Shown here piece after piece: positions 38,367-48,089 of a stretch of DNA of 64,000 nucleotides. The notes below the pieces were generated by a model. That model saw only the letters and a list, made by a program, of their open reading frames with translations, was not told the DNA's origin and searched no databases. Source of the DNA: Heterobilharzia americana (taxonomy: Eukaryota > Platyhelminthes > Trematoda > Strigeidida > Schistosomatidae). The first letter of the stretch is position 1. Every line of letters starts with the position of its first letter. A program made the translations under genes and the position numbers. The DNA lies in NCBI GenBank assembly GCA_944470555.2, contig OX104134.1:103162701-103226700 (forward strand), in the 5' to 3' direction.

Positions 38367-40694
38367 TACAATTATTGTGAGGACATTCTATGTCCTCATG
38401 CTTACTTTCGCCTTCATCGAGAAAGAGAGAGAAGACACATCAGCCAATTGGCTTCGTGATGGTTTTCGCCAAGTGGGGACATTTCGTCTCTCCGATTCCA
38501 GCGAGGAATAAGTTTGTTTTTATTTTTTCTGTAGTGGTTGGATTGGTTTTGCGGTGTAGGGTTGCTAGCCGTATGCCGAACCTTCCCTTTTTATCTGGGT
38601 TTAGGACGGGCTAGTAACTAGTGAACTTGTTAACCACGCTAGATTGAAATGAAAAATAGTTGTAATATAATCTTCCTCATTTACGCTGCTGTTTGTTGTA
38701 ACAGAATTATTGTAATTTTAAAGATAAGTCGGAAACTGAAGTACCAGCTATTAAAGAAATAACTATAGGGTCATATAAACATCAGAATCTTTGCCACTGT
38801 TATCCGTTGGATATTATAATAATGATTCGCAAATGAATACGGCAACACTTTACCTCAAGTTATTTGTCCTCATGTAAATCAAATATTTTTCTTTCTCATG
38901 GGAAACCAGGTTGTATCATAAACCGATGAAGACTAGTTATAATTGAGTAAAGGATGCACCTGTCTAGTCCTCAGTGAAGTTAACTAACCAGATTTGCAAC
39001 TTAGCCACTTAGCTGAGTGGTGCAACAGTGTAACAGTTTCAGTTTTATTTGTTAAGAGTTAGTTATTAGATATCGATTAGTGGAGAGCATTGAAGACAGC
39101 ACAAATGAACAGGTTACCCAGAGGGGATTCATCAACGTACAAAATTCACTTCAACGGGGGTCAGTAGTGGTCTCAATAGCTTAAGGTGAAGTAGAGTGCC
39201 ATACATCAATTTGGATGCAATTACTGTGACACAACTCAATTAGGCTTTACACTGTTTCATTAAGAGGAAGAATCAGTCAATTTCCAATGATCACTATCTT
39301 TATCAGCCCAGATACAGTTCAAGAATGTAAACGAAAAGAAACAAAACTCATCAAATTACCATAGTCTAGAGATCAAGAGAGCGTAAGTGCAGTCAGTAAA
39401 CCAGTAAAAGAAAAACAGTTGCACTTCATTTTCCCAGTTTCAAGTTTCCATCCAGCTATACCCAAAATTCATGAAGAATATCATGATCTTTTTGTGAGGC
39501 TGAACAAAAAATCATGCATGAATAAAAGTTGAAAGCCTTCTCGGTAATGAGATACTTGCTACCTCAACTATTTTTTTGATGAGTGCTCCTAGAAACATAG
39601 CAAATGAAATCAGATGAACCTCTGAGTGCTCTTAATGTAGATACTAAGTGCTCAAAGCTAAAACACTGAAATTTGGTTGCCATCTAAACTATCCTCTTCT
39701 ATTACGCTATAAAAAGTCATGTAAATGAATGAAACCCAACCTCAGGTGCTGTTAAGTGGCACAGAACTGTGATATAAATAGAACAACGTAAGGACATTCT
39801 ATCAAATTTTTTTCTCTCTAACAGAATTTTTTTATCATCAGAGACAGAACCCATATTAAACATCATTAAATTTGTGACTAGCTGAAAAATACACAGATGT
39901 CAAAATCGACAGCAGACAAACTATGAGTTATAGATAGGTGAATAAACAGAATATTCAAACAGTCACATGAAGAACTGTCAGATTGTATACGAAGTTGTTA
40001 GAATAATTTACAACCGTACGGATATGAACATGTGACCTTGAGATATATGAAAGGCAGTTAGATGGAATACTGACTTTCGTTCTCTTTCAGTGAGAAATAA
40101 CCAATAAACGGTGCAAAATTCCAAAGGGTTAATTTTTTTTTCTATAAACTAGCGTATATATTGTATATTGAAATCAAGCTTATGTAAACCTTTTCAACTA
40201 GTTTCTCAGTGGAGTTGAGCATACATTTTTGCACTTTGGCTTTATTTAAAGCACAAAACGCCTATACGACGATTTCATAAGCCATTCATTGTGCAAACCA
40301 AATGAATTTATTTCGCGACAGTGAGCAAAAGTGTATCTATCACACGCTTTATTATACTGAAGGGTGATGCGTTCGGCAAGTATCGTTAAAGACTGAATTA
40401 GTGTCACCTATAACAAAAAGATTTCATAAATTTACATATTACCTTAGGGACTGACTAAGTCTTTTACTCATTTTCCGTTTTTCCCACTTCTTTATACTGC
40501 AGAAAACAGATTACCATCGTCGATATCTAGTGCACTCAAGGCAACCGGAAAGTGTAGTTCATCAGTTTACATCGAAAGCTCCAGTTAACCTGATCAAGAA
40601 TGATAATCACAATCAACATACAAAAAATAATCATCTATATAAGTCAGTTCAGAGAACGAATAGTTTTTTAATATTCACATTGTGTTATTCATGA
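25178..40694 (+). CDS. Multi-exon single-pass membrane protein gene (3' part)
   Basis: Proposed exons: 25178-25250, 25279-25889, 28430-28526, 34642-34981, 40503-40694. All junction phases agree (2, 1, 2, 0) and the frame stays open to TGA at 40692-40694, giving about 437 residues. Order: Asn/Thr-rich extracellular region with several N-glycosylation sites (NNT, NGT, NVT), one helix of ~25 residues starting VQIVIVITLCC, a basic stop-transfer (RVRSFCKRQ), then a tail with EKPPMPSTTF, RPMKRKPGV and VPPSHC. No signal peptide is present, so upstream exons must exist. I cannot name it. Loose resemblance to alpha/epsilon-sarcoglycan (an F-M-D-W segment, PP-x-P-S-T in the tail) or dystroglycan is a weak guess. 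Introns 3 and 4 carry RTE copies II and III. Confidence 0.7.
25251..25278 (+). other. Putative 28-base micro-intron
   Basis: GTAAAT...ATGAG, with an internal AACTAAAT that could serve as branch site and no pyrimidine tract. Removal joins TG to GCTT and keeps both flanks open (W-L-R-E-R-F). Schistosome genes are known for very short introns of about 30 bases, so 28 is at or under the usual lower limit. Confidence 0.4.
25279..25889 (+). CDS. Host gene exon 2, extracellular region
   Basis: 204 codons, rich in Asn, Thr and Ser, with TSSQWLQQLLSIAIRL, VGATGCIILQLYDKNPDFL, FMDWFETVSRHI and VTNVTFCTENLRGL. The two cysteines (GATGC and TFC) could pair. The donor ACTG|GTAAGT is strong. The start depends on a 28-base intron; an alternative is Met at 25274, but that would give a membrane protein with no signal peptide. 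Confidence 0.7.
25890..28429 (+). other. Host gene intron 2
   Basis: Donor GTAAGT, acceptor ATTTAATTTTTCTAG. No nested gene is seen. Short minus-strand frames (27876-28058) look like chance. Confidence 0.55.
28430..28526 (+). CDS. Host gene exon 3, transmembrane helix
   Basis: Completes GAA at the junction, then ENYGVSEV followed by a ~25-residue hydrophobic helix (VQIVIVITLCC, then VLIVCFMMAVIL) and RVR. The donor is TTAG|GTAGGT. The second possible GT at 28531 is excluded because a TAG would then be in frame. Confidence 0.72.
28637..28656. repeat. (AT)10 microsatellite
   Basis: Uninterrupted AT dinucleotides in intron 3. Confidence 0.95.
29210..32075 (+). mobile_element. RTE-clade retrotransposon (copy II), dead
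   Basis: 5'-truncated a little inside copy I's start: it begins at the base pairs matching copy V position ~45474. From ~29270 to ~32040 it matches copy I nearly base for base at a constant 9800-base offset downstream of the GAGGGA tract. Both copies share the premature TAG after KLRPE, the CTA and TGGAC expansions, and FANDL for FADDL. Visible differences are few: a 36-base shorter purine tract, GAAGCT/GAGGCT, one ACA/ATA, and single-base indels near both ends. The 3' tail is GGTAATGATGATAAATAA. It lies inside intron 3 of the host gene, in the same direction. Confidence 0.87.
29937..29962 (+). repeat. Short GAGGGA tract in RTE copy II
   Basis: The same site as the tract in copy I, but 36 bases shorter. 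Confidence 0.85.
34642..34981 (+). CDS. Host gene exon 4, cytoplasmic tail
   Basis: Acceptor CCTACGGACAG. It reads SFCKRQTESRKQSKNDRD, LQVNFAYDINETQ, VEKPPMPSTTFGS, YPRPMKRKPGVC, YDRVPPSHC and ends EEYSQNY. The strong donor TAC|GTAAGC ends it in phase 0. If unspliced, two more codons and TAA (34988-34990) end the protein, giving a shorter tail. The frame contains no stop from acceptor to donor. Confidence 0.72.
37125..37188. repeat. CTCTCCCT-type tract in RTE copy III
   Basis: Complement of the GAGGGA tract of copies I and II, at the same element position. Confidence 0.9.
38278..38366. repeat. (GCCA)n tetranucleotide tract, ~22 units
   Basis: Uninterrupted GCCA units in the 5' part of RTE copy III. 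Copy IV has about 14 units at the same position, and copy V has only GCAGCCC there. Confidence 0.97.
40503..40694 (+). CDS. Host gene exon 5, C-terminus
   Basis: Acceptor CTTCTTTATACTGCAG, then 63 codons and TGA at 40692-40694: KTDYHRRYLVHSRQPESVV, FTSKAPVNLIK, an Asn/His-rich run and a final FLIFTLCYS. The phase-0 start matches exon 4's donor exactly, and the other two frames stop quickly. No canonical AATAAA is seen just downstream, so the polyadenylation site is unplaced. An internal alternative donor cannot be excluded. Confidence 0.6.
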   Translation, partial: KTDYHRRYLVHSRQPESVVHQFTSKAPVNLIKNDNHNQHTKNNHLYKSVQRTNSFLIFTLCYS

Positions 40695-40699
40695 ATTCT

Positions 40700-43600
40700 A
40701 ATGTTGATTAGTACTCACAAAAACTTACCCTTGTTTATTTGTATTGTAATTAAGTAAATTATGATGTAACCCTCTAGAATGTCAGCTTAACTGTAGAACA
40801 GTATTTTTTGATGACTTTGTTATGTACCTAAAATGGTAAAAATATTATTATCTAAAATACTTTTATTCTTTTACTTCCACAAAGCGTAGAGCTGCAGGTA
40901 TTTGCTTACAGTTAGCATAAATATCCTTATATTTATGACCATACACCGCCGTTAGTTTATAGAGTACATAGCATACCCTTTTTAGATATGTGTCTTCTTA
41001 AGAGATATCGAGTTTCACCGGGTTTTACGGTAGACTGTTTTCCGTCCGTGGAAATTCCCCTTCCGTATATAAATTTAACAGATCTCATCATGAATGTAAT
41101 GCAGTGCTAATACTTTGACTAATTAATAATAGTACACAAATCCCCCCAATGTTTAAAAGTGTAAAATATTAAATAGCAGGGCGAAATGAAATATCAGCAT
41201 TAAAAACTTGACAGCGAAGTGAACAAGCGCAGTCTAGCAATTAATTGGTCTATTTTTTAATAGAATAATATTCATTATTAAGTCTGAATATCTGCATCTC
41301 TGTACTTTATCTGGTGGTAGGTAGGTGAGTACTGTTGAGAATTTGTGAACTAAGGCTAACCCGGTTTTACACTGTTTACAGGATCTTGATAACTTTCTAT
41401 TTCTATTGCTACTCTAATGCGACAAAGCAGTGATTTTATGCAGTTACTATGGTTATTTTAAGGAAGTGGCTAATCCCAATGGGGAATGAGGAGTGAAGTA
41501 TGAAGATGGTAAATTAGGAAATTCTGATAGGATTTTGTAAAACCATGTTGACCAAACCATATCTGACTCGGTTCCACATGAACTTATCTAAATGTATTTG
41601 TGAGTATTCTAGAAGATATCAATGTAATTTTCCTTAAATTTGCGCTAAAAAATAATGATTAGATCCACGTTCAACAAAGAAGAAGAATATCAACGTAACC
41701 TGTTATATTGTGGATGAGCTTTGTACACACATACTACTAAATATTGATATGAATCAAATTGAGTAATTAATCTAGATGAACATGGATTAACAACTGCATT
41801 TTGATTCGGCACTGCATTTTATAGAAAAGTTATTGGTGTCGAACACAGACGAATAAATAAGGGTTAAACTGATACAAAAGTGTATGAGTTAAAGTAGTCA
41901 TATTTCATGGTAGCATGCAGAGAAGAAATGTGTAGAAGATTTGCGCTAAGAGTGACGACGAAGTATGGAGAAAAAAATGAAACTGAGGAAGACTGACGAA
42001 AATATGCTGATTAAGTGATACTTTAACGCAAGTACTTTTCATACTATGCAGTCAGTAGCTCATTTCCTTCCACTGCATCTTCCAGCACATCCATCATCAG
42101 AGCAGAACAGAGAAAGGCATTCTTCTTATTCACTTTTCAACTGATGGCGCTATTCACATGTGTTTTCAGTTCTTTGAAAAAAAACAGAGTTGCAAGATAT
42201 TTTTGATTTACCCCCTAACCAGCAATCTGTCATTGATTTGCTCTGCAATGTGCTTCAGTCCAGCACAGTGAAAAAAGTTCTTGGATGTAAAAGAAATAAA
42301 ATGGTCGCCGTTATAGGATTTCAGGCTTTGTGATAAGCTAAAACATCACACACTCCCAGTATTGAGAACCTAATCATGCTTTCTGGTGAATATCTAGCTT
42401 CTAGCCATTTAATTTGCTCATTAGCAATAATAGGATCACTTTTCCTATAGAGAGATCTTGGGACACAAAAGTACACTATCTAGCATAGTAACACAACTGA
42501 TGGTTTAAAATGTATGGTGTACTTCATGCGACTCATCACTGATTACATCCAGTCAAGGCGGTTGCCATGATTACATCACAATGATCTTAATTGACAATCT
42601 TCCACATCGAATGATTTCCTTTTCTTTTCAACGAAAAATTAAAATTGCTAGCTTACAACCGAATACCAATGAGAAACAGCCAATATAACATTTTGAGAAA
42701 CTCTAGAATGAGGAGAAGATAGATAGGGATTTTTATTACTTTGTCAATAATTATGCGTTACATAAGTTGACAGTGGGATGGAATTCCTAATAGCCTTCTC
42801 AGTTATTTATGTAAAAATGTATAATATTATAGCCTTGTCAATGGGGATCATAGTAGTCAGCGTTGAAATCTAATAACTGAGATGCAAAATCCGTGAAGCT
42901 TTTCAGTTGAGCTAATTGCTTAATTGGCTGTCTAAAAATGTAACTGGTGAATTTCTGAAATCCATTGAGTAAATTGAACAGTTATGAATGATTTGAACAA
43001 CCTCTAGCTTTATTAACATTTGGGGAGAGGATTTAAAACATTCTGATAATTTTCATTTTCTAACCAACAAAGCGTACACAGACTGTCTGATTCTTTTTAA
43101 TATGGTATATTGCCCTATGCAGTACGTTTTGTTAAAGACCAGTACTGCTCATACGGAAATTTGTGCCCAAGGAAAGATTTACTGTATTGTTTTCTAGTGT
43201 ATTTCTTGTCCTCAAGGAATTTCAATAAAGAACTTCATGACTTGATTTACAATGTGGATACTTAAATAGTTTCACTCGGTCAACATGAGATTAGAATTGA
43301 ACTTCACAGTAAAGCAAATGGGAATAATAGTGATAGTTGGTCTAAGCACAAACTGGGTTTCAGGCTGAAAAGACAAATAATAAACTATGTTCTACGTTTA
43401 TTGATCGTTCCAGGTGTATAGGTTTCTGATGAACGAAATTTTACACCACAGTAATGTTGAAAAGATTTGCTCCAGTGAATACTTTTACGTATTATTTTCA
43501 AAAAATCACTTTCGCTAGTGGGTGTGACCATTATAATGAAGACTGCAAATATGGGTTAAATAGTACAGCAAATGTTCCATCCTCATTCTTTTAATGAAAC

Positions 43601-44836
43601 TGATTTACAGTCATTCACTCATTTGAAGCGATTCTCTGAAACGGCGTCTCTACCACCACACATATGTATTATTCACACTTCTGAAGAGAAATTGAACATC
43701 ATTAGGTATATCTGAAGTGAACACCCTCAATACTCATAATTCTTATGACAATGTACTTCATCCCTGCTTCAGTTTCTTAGCATGAATATAGTTCTAAAAT
43801 TCGTACATTTACATAGAATTTGACAACTATGGTAGAAATAGTGAGGATACACATAAGAGTCCACTAAATTCTGTTCGAATGTAATCCCCTTGAGCTAAGC
43901 AGGAATACAATTAGATTCAGTGAAGTAACTGAATGTTCATTTTGTTTCAAACTCTCTTAATGTTCACTATTTTCAAAATTCTGATTTCCAATCAATGTTA
44001 ACTACCTTCTCTGTATTTAGTTCGTTTTATTTTCCGACGAAAACATACAACAGGTTATAAATATCACTTTGTCCTACTAAACGTTGTTGAAAGGTTGTTA
44101 TGAAAACCTATAATAAAGTATACTCTAATTAGCGGATATTGCAATTATTTAGCTAGAATAGGCTGAAATCGAAAAATCATTGTCACTGAAAAATGCCACA
44201 GAAATACTTATATATTGTAAAGATATTTTAATATAATCCCACAGTATTTAGGAAATCAAATAAACTTTTCTTCTGAACTTTTTACTACGTATTTCATGGA
44301 TTATTCTAAAGTATATTCATGTTTTTATGCAGCTCTGACCTACACGGTCATTTTCTAGAGACGTCTTGCCTTGATTTTTGAAATAAGCCATAATCTGCTT
44401 ATTTGTTACAGGAATAGATCCATGTCTTTCTTCAAGGAATCACGTCTTTTAGTTAAAATGCCTGAAAATTATTACTTATGGTAATTCATGAGTGATGTTT
44501 AGAACTAACAGCTGGTTGCAATAAGAAATGTGCATACAAACTTACATTTAATAAAGACATCTCAGTAGAGACAATTTCTTTTCCGACGCATCATTTTTTG
44601 CTATGACGAATCAATTTGTCCATCAATAGCTAGTGAATCAACACCAGGTCATCAAAACTATTTCAGGGATAACATGTTAATAAGTGAAAGATCAATACAG
44701 TACTTTTTTAGAATGTGCTGAAAATTGTTTCTAGCATCATAAAAGGTTGCGTAATAACCTAAAAATTAGTAAAATAGGCAATAAAAGTGGGACAGTCGTA
44801 TTCAAATTAACCGTTACAGAATATTAAATTTTGACT
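40700..44836. other. Non-coding stretch downstream of the host gene
   Basis: About 4 kb of AT-rich sequence with no open frame over 60 codons and no element I can recognise. It presumably includes the host gene's 3' UTR at the start. Confidence 0.45.
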
Positions 44837-44850
44837 ATCCTAAATAACCA
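44837..44850. repeat. Target-site duplication of RTE copy V, left
   Basis: ATCCTAAATAACCA, identical to 48074-48087. Confidence 0.92.
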
Positions 44851-47800
44851 ACCTCGCCTGGTTAACTAGTTTACTAGTTACTAGCCGGTCCTAAGCCCGG
44901 GTAAAGAGGGAAGGTTGGGCATAGGGCTAGCAACCCTACCCCGTAAAACAAATCTAACCGCTAAAGAAACTTCAAAGCACAAACAAAATATAAAAAATGA
45001 AAACAAACTTATTCCCCGCTGGAATCGGAGAGGCGAAATGACGCCAGTTGGTGAAAGCCTTCGGGAAGCCAATTGGCCGATGTGTCTTCTCTCTCGATGA
45101 AAGCGAAAGTAAACGTGGGGACATGGAATGTCCGCACGATGTTTGAACCCAGTAAGGCAGCCCAGATTGCAAAGGAGATGAGAAGGTATAACATCGAAGT
45201 GCTTGGGATTTGCGAAAGCAGATGGAATGGGAGTGGACTCTCCAAACTGTCAACTGGAGAATCAATAATCTACTCCGTTGTCACCCAGACGCCAACCACG
45301 AGCACACTGAGGGAGTGGCTATCATGATGTCCTCAAGAGCATCGAAGGCTCTCATGCAGTGGGAACCAATCTCCTCCAGGATCATGACAGCAAGATTCAA
45401 CTCAAAAGGAAGAAAGGTCACAATCATACAATGTTATGCACCTACAAATAATGCAGAGCAAGAGAAAAAGGAGGAATTCTACAGACAACTTCAATCAACA
45501 CTGGACAAGACGTCAGTTGGCGATATCAAAATTCTAATGGGCGACATGAATGCCAAACTGGGAGGGGACAACACGGGAAGAGAACTAACCATGGGTCGAG
45601 AGGCGCTAGGTGAAATGAATGAGAATGGAGAATTGTTTGCAGAATTCTGCGCATTCAACGATTTGGTGATTGGAGGCAGTGTGTTCAGGCACAAGGATAT
45701 CCACAAAGCGACATGGATTTCACCAGATGGACACACTAAAAACCAAATCGACTTTATCTCAATCTCAAGAAAATGGAGACGCAGTCTACTTAACACAAGG
45801 TCAAGAAGAGGAGCAGATGTAGGTTCAGACCACTATCTAGTGCAAGGAACCTTCCAAATCAAGTTAAAAGCCTTCAAGGAAGCTGGTGATAGACCTCAAT
45901 TCAAGTACAACACTCGGAAACTGAAGGATGAAACTACAAAGGAGATCTTCAAAGCAGCCATCAAGACAAAATGGGAGACATCGAGGGACATCCCTGAAGA
46001 AACCTGTGTGGAAGAACACTGGAAGTCTTTGAAAGCTATGTGGAAAGAAACCTGCACAACAGTATTAGGAAGGAAGAAGAAAGAAGACAAGGAATGGATC
46101 TCGACGGATACGTGGAAGCTGATAGAGGAGAGGAGGATGGTGAAGCAGAAGATAAACCAGTGCAAGGATGCTCAACGACAAGAGGAACTGAGCACAATGT
46201 ATAAAACACTGGATAAAGAAGTGAAGAAGAGTGCACGCAAAGACAAACGACACTTCTACGACACACTGGCAAGTGAAGCAGAACAGGCTGCAGGTAAGAG
46301 AGACCTGACGACATTGTATCAAATAACCAGGTTGCTATCAGGGAAGAGACCAACACAGATGAAACCAATAAAAGATGAAGAAGGAAATTTAATTACAAAA
46401 GAAGAGAAACAGAGGAAACGATGGGCCGACCACTTCAAGAAGCTCTTGAATCGACCACCACCTGCACTTCGTCCAGAAATACCACCTGCAGCCGCTGAAC
46501 TACAAGTGAACATAAATCCCCCAACGAAAATGGAAGTCCTGAACGCCATAAAGCTACTGAAATGCGGGAAAGCAGCAGGACCAGATGGAATACCGCCAGA
46601 AGCACTGAGAACAGATGCAGAGACAACAGCGGACATGCTCACACCACTATTGCAGAAGGTGTGGAAGGAAGAGAAGGTACCTGACTAGTGATTGGAAGAA
46701 GGGTTACCTTGTCAAACTGCCGAAGAAGGGAGACCTCAGTGCTTGCAAGAACTGGCGCGGAATCACACTCCTGTCCACCCCAAGTAAAATATTAAGCCGC
46801 ATCATCCTGGAGAGGCTTAAAGACGCACTGGATTCAAAACTGCGACCGGAACAGGCAGGCTTCAGGAAGTACAAATCATGTGCTGACCAAATTGCAACGC
46901 TTCGTATCATCATAGAACAGAGCATAGAATGGCAATCAGCTCTCTACCTCAACTTCATCGACTTTGAGAAGGCCTTTGACAGCGTCGACCGAGAAGTAAT
47001 TTGGAAACTGCTTCAATACTACGGAGTACCGCAAACCTTTATCCGCCTCATTCAACAACTATATGAAGATGCCACATGCCAAGTAATCCACAATGGGAAG
47101 CTCAGTGATGCCTTTGAAGTGAAGACAGGAGTGAAACAAGGTTGCCTACTATCCCCCATGATATTCCTAATTGTGGTGGACTGGATCATGCAGCAAACAG
47201 TAGGCAGCGAGAAGAGGGGGATACACTGGACGACGGAAAAGAACCTAGAAGACTTGGATTTCGCCGATGACTTATGCCTAATGTCACATAAACTTGAAGA
47301 TCTGCAGGCAAAAACTAACAAGTTGACAGAAGAGGCAGCGAAGACGGGACTTCAGGTGAATATAGAGAAGACAGAAGTGATGAAGATACCGCACCACCAT
47401 CATCAACAACAACAACAAACTCCAATCACCGTCAACGGGAGAAACTTGAAGGAAGTAACCTCCTTCACTTATCTAGGAAGCACTGTTTCAACTACAGGCG
47501 GGACGGACGAGGACGTCAAAGTCAGAATCGGAAAAGCAAGACAGGCGTTCATTAGCCTGAAACCAGTGTGGAGATCTTCTGCACTCAGCATGCGGAACAA
47601 GATACGGATTTTCAACACCAACGTCAAGTCAGTGCTCTTGTATGGCTCAGAGACTTGGCGCGTCACGAAAGGCATTTCCAATAAACTACAGACATTCATC
47701 AACAACTGCTTACGCTCGCTGCTGAAGATCAGATGGCCAGAAAAAATAAGCAACAAGGAACTCTGGGAACGAACCAACCAAGAACCTATCACGCAACAAA

Positions 47801-48073
47801 TATGCAGGAAGAAGTGGAGATGGATTGGCCATGCACTGAGAAGGCCGACTGAGGACATCACGCGTCAGGCCAGTGCTCGAGTGGAATCCCCATGGGAAGC
47901 GACGAGTTGGACGTCCGAGGGTGACATGGAGGAGGTCCTGCGAGGAGGAAATGAGAGCTTGTGGGCTGTCGTGGGACCAGGTTCAAAAGATCTCAGAGAA
48001 CAGAGTGTACTGGAGGCGTGCTACTGAAGCCCTATGTTCCACTAGGAACCCAAGGGACAAATAATAATAATAA
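44851..48073 (+). mobile_element. RTE-clade retrotransposon (copy V), full length, youngest
   Basis: A complete ~3.2-kb element flanked by a perfect 14-bp target-site duplication (44837-44850 and 48074-48087), with an (AAT)n tail, as expected of target-primed reverse transcription. The 5' UTR runs from 44851 to about 45096. One protein is encoded, apurinic-type endonuclease followed by RT, but it is split over three frames. It provides the reference for reading the damage in copies I-IV. Resemblance is to schistosome SR2/SR3 (Perere-3) RTE elements; the exact subfamily is not decided. Confidence 0.92.
45100..48064 (+). pseudogene. RTE endonuclease-reverse transcriptase, 3 frameshifts
   Basis: N-terminal endonuclease: GTWNVRTM (~45118), CESRWNG, then after a frame change near 45278 CYAPTNN, GDMNAKLGGD (~45541) and GSDHYLV (~45820). 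RT: KAAGPDGIPPEAL (~46570), a second frame change near 46685 inside VP-DWKKGYL, then GITLLSTPSK, RPEQAGFRKYKSC, FIDFEKAFDSV, TGVKQGCLLSP, FADDLCLM (~47260, the catalytic DD) and LLYGSETWRVT. The third change is near 47880, after which GKRRVGRPRVTWRRSCEEEM runs to a stop at 48062-48064. All signature residues are intact. The three small indels alone silence it, unless they are sequencing errors. Confidence 0.88.
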
Positions 48074-48087
48074 ATCCTAAATAACCA
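48074..48087. repeat. Target-site duplication of RTE copy V, right
   Basis: ATCCTAAATAACCA, identical to 44837-44850. Confidence 0.92.
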
Positions 48088-48089
48088 TG

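Larger units (their letters stand above)
35038..38640 (-). mobile_element. RTE-clade retrotransposon (copy III), full length, dead
   Basis: Minus-strand element with both ends. The 3' end is at the left (family end TGTTCCACTAGTAACCCAAG on the minus strand, then an AAT-rich tail) and the 5' end is near 38615-38640, with the CTAGTTACTAGCCCG start shared with copies IV and V. A TSD-like pair flanks it: AGATTGAAA at 35023 and at 38641, 13 of 15 bases over the longer match. From ~35990 to ~37855 it is almost identical to copies I and II (on the other strand). 35038-35985, the RT C-terminal part, is clearly more diverged. The endonuclease start carries a long GCCA repeat. No frame is intact. Confidence 0.87.
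34982..40502 (+). other. Host gene intron 4 (holds antisense RTE copy III)
   Basis: Donor GTAAGC, acceptor TTCTTTATACTGCAG. Apart from RTE copy III (35038-38640), 38650-40500 is AT-rich and holds no gene. A stretch near 39000-39190 contains a weak tRNA-like TTAGCTGAGTGG and could be an old SINE. Confidence 0.55.

Noticed and set aside
38165..38380. Frame with Gln-Pro-Ala-Ser repeats (and 58472-58786)
   Set aside because: It is a translation of the GCCA microsatellite in an RTE element; a 4-base unit only yields this in a chance frame.
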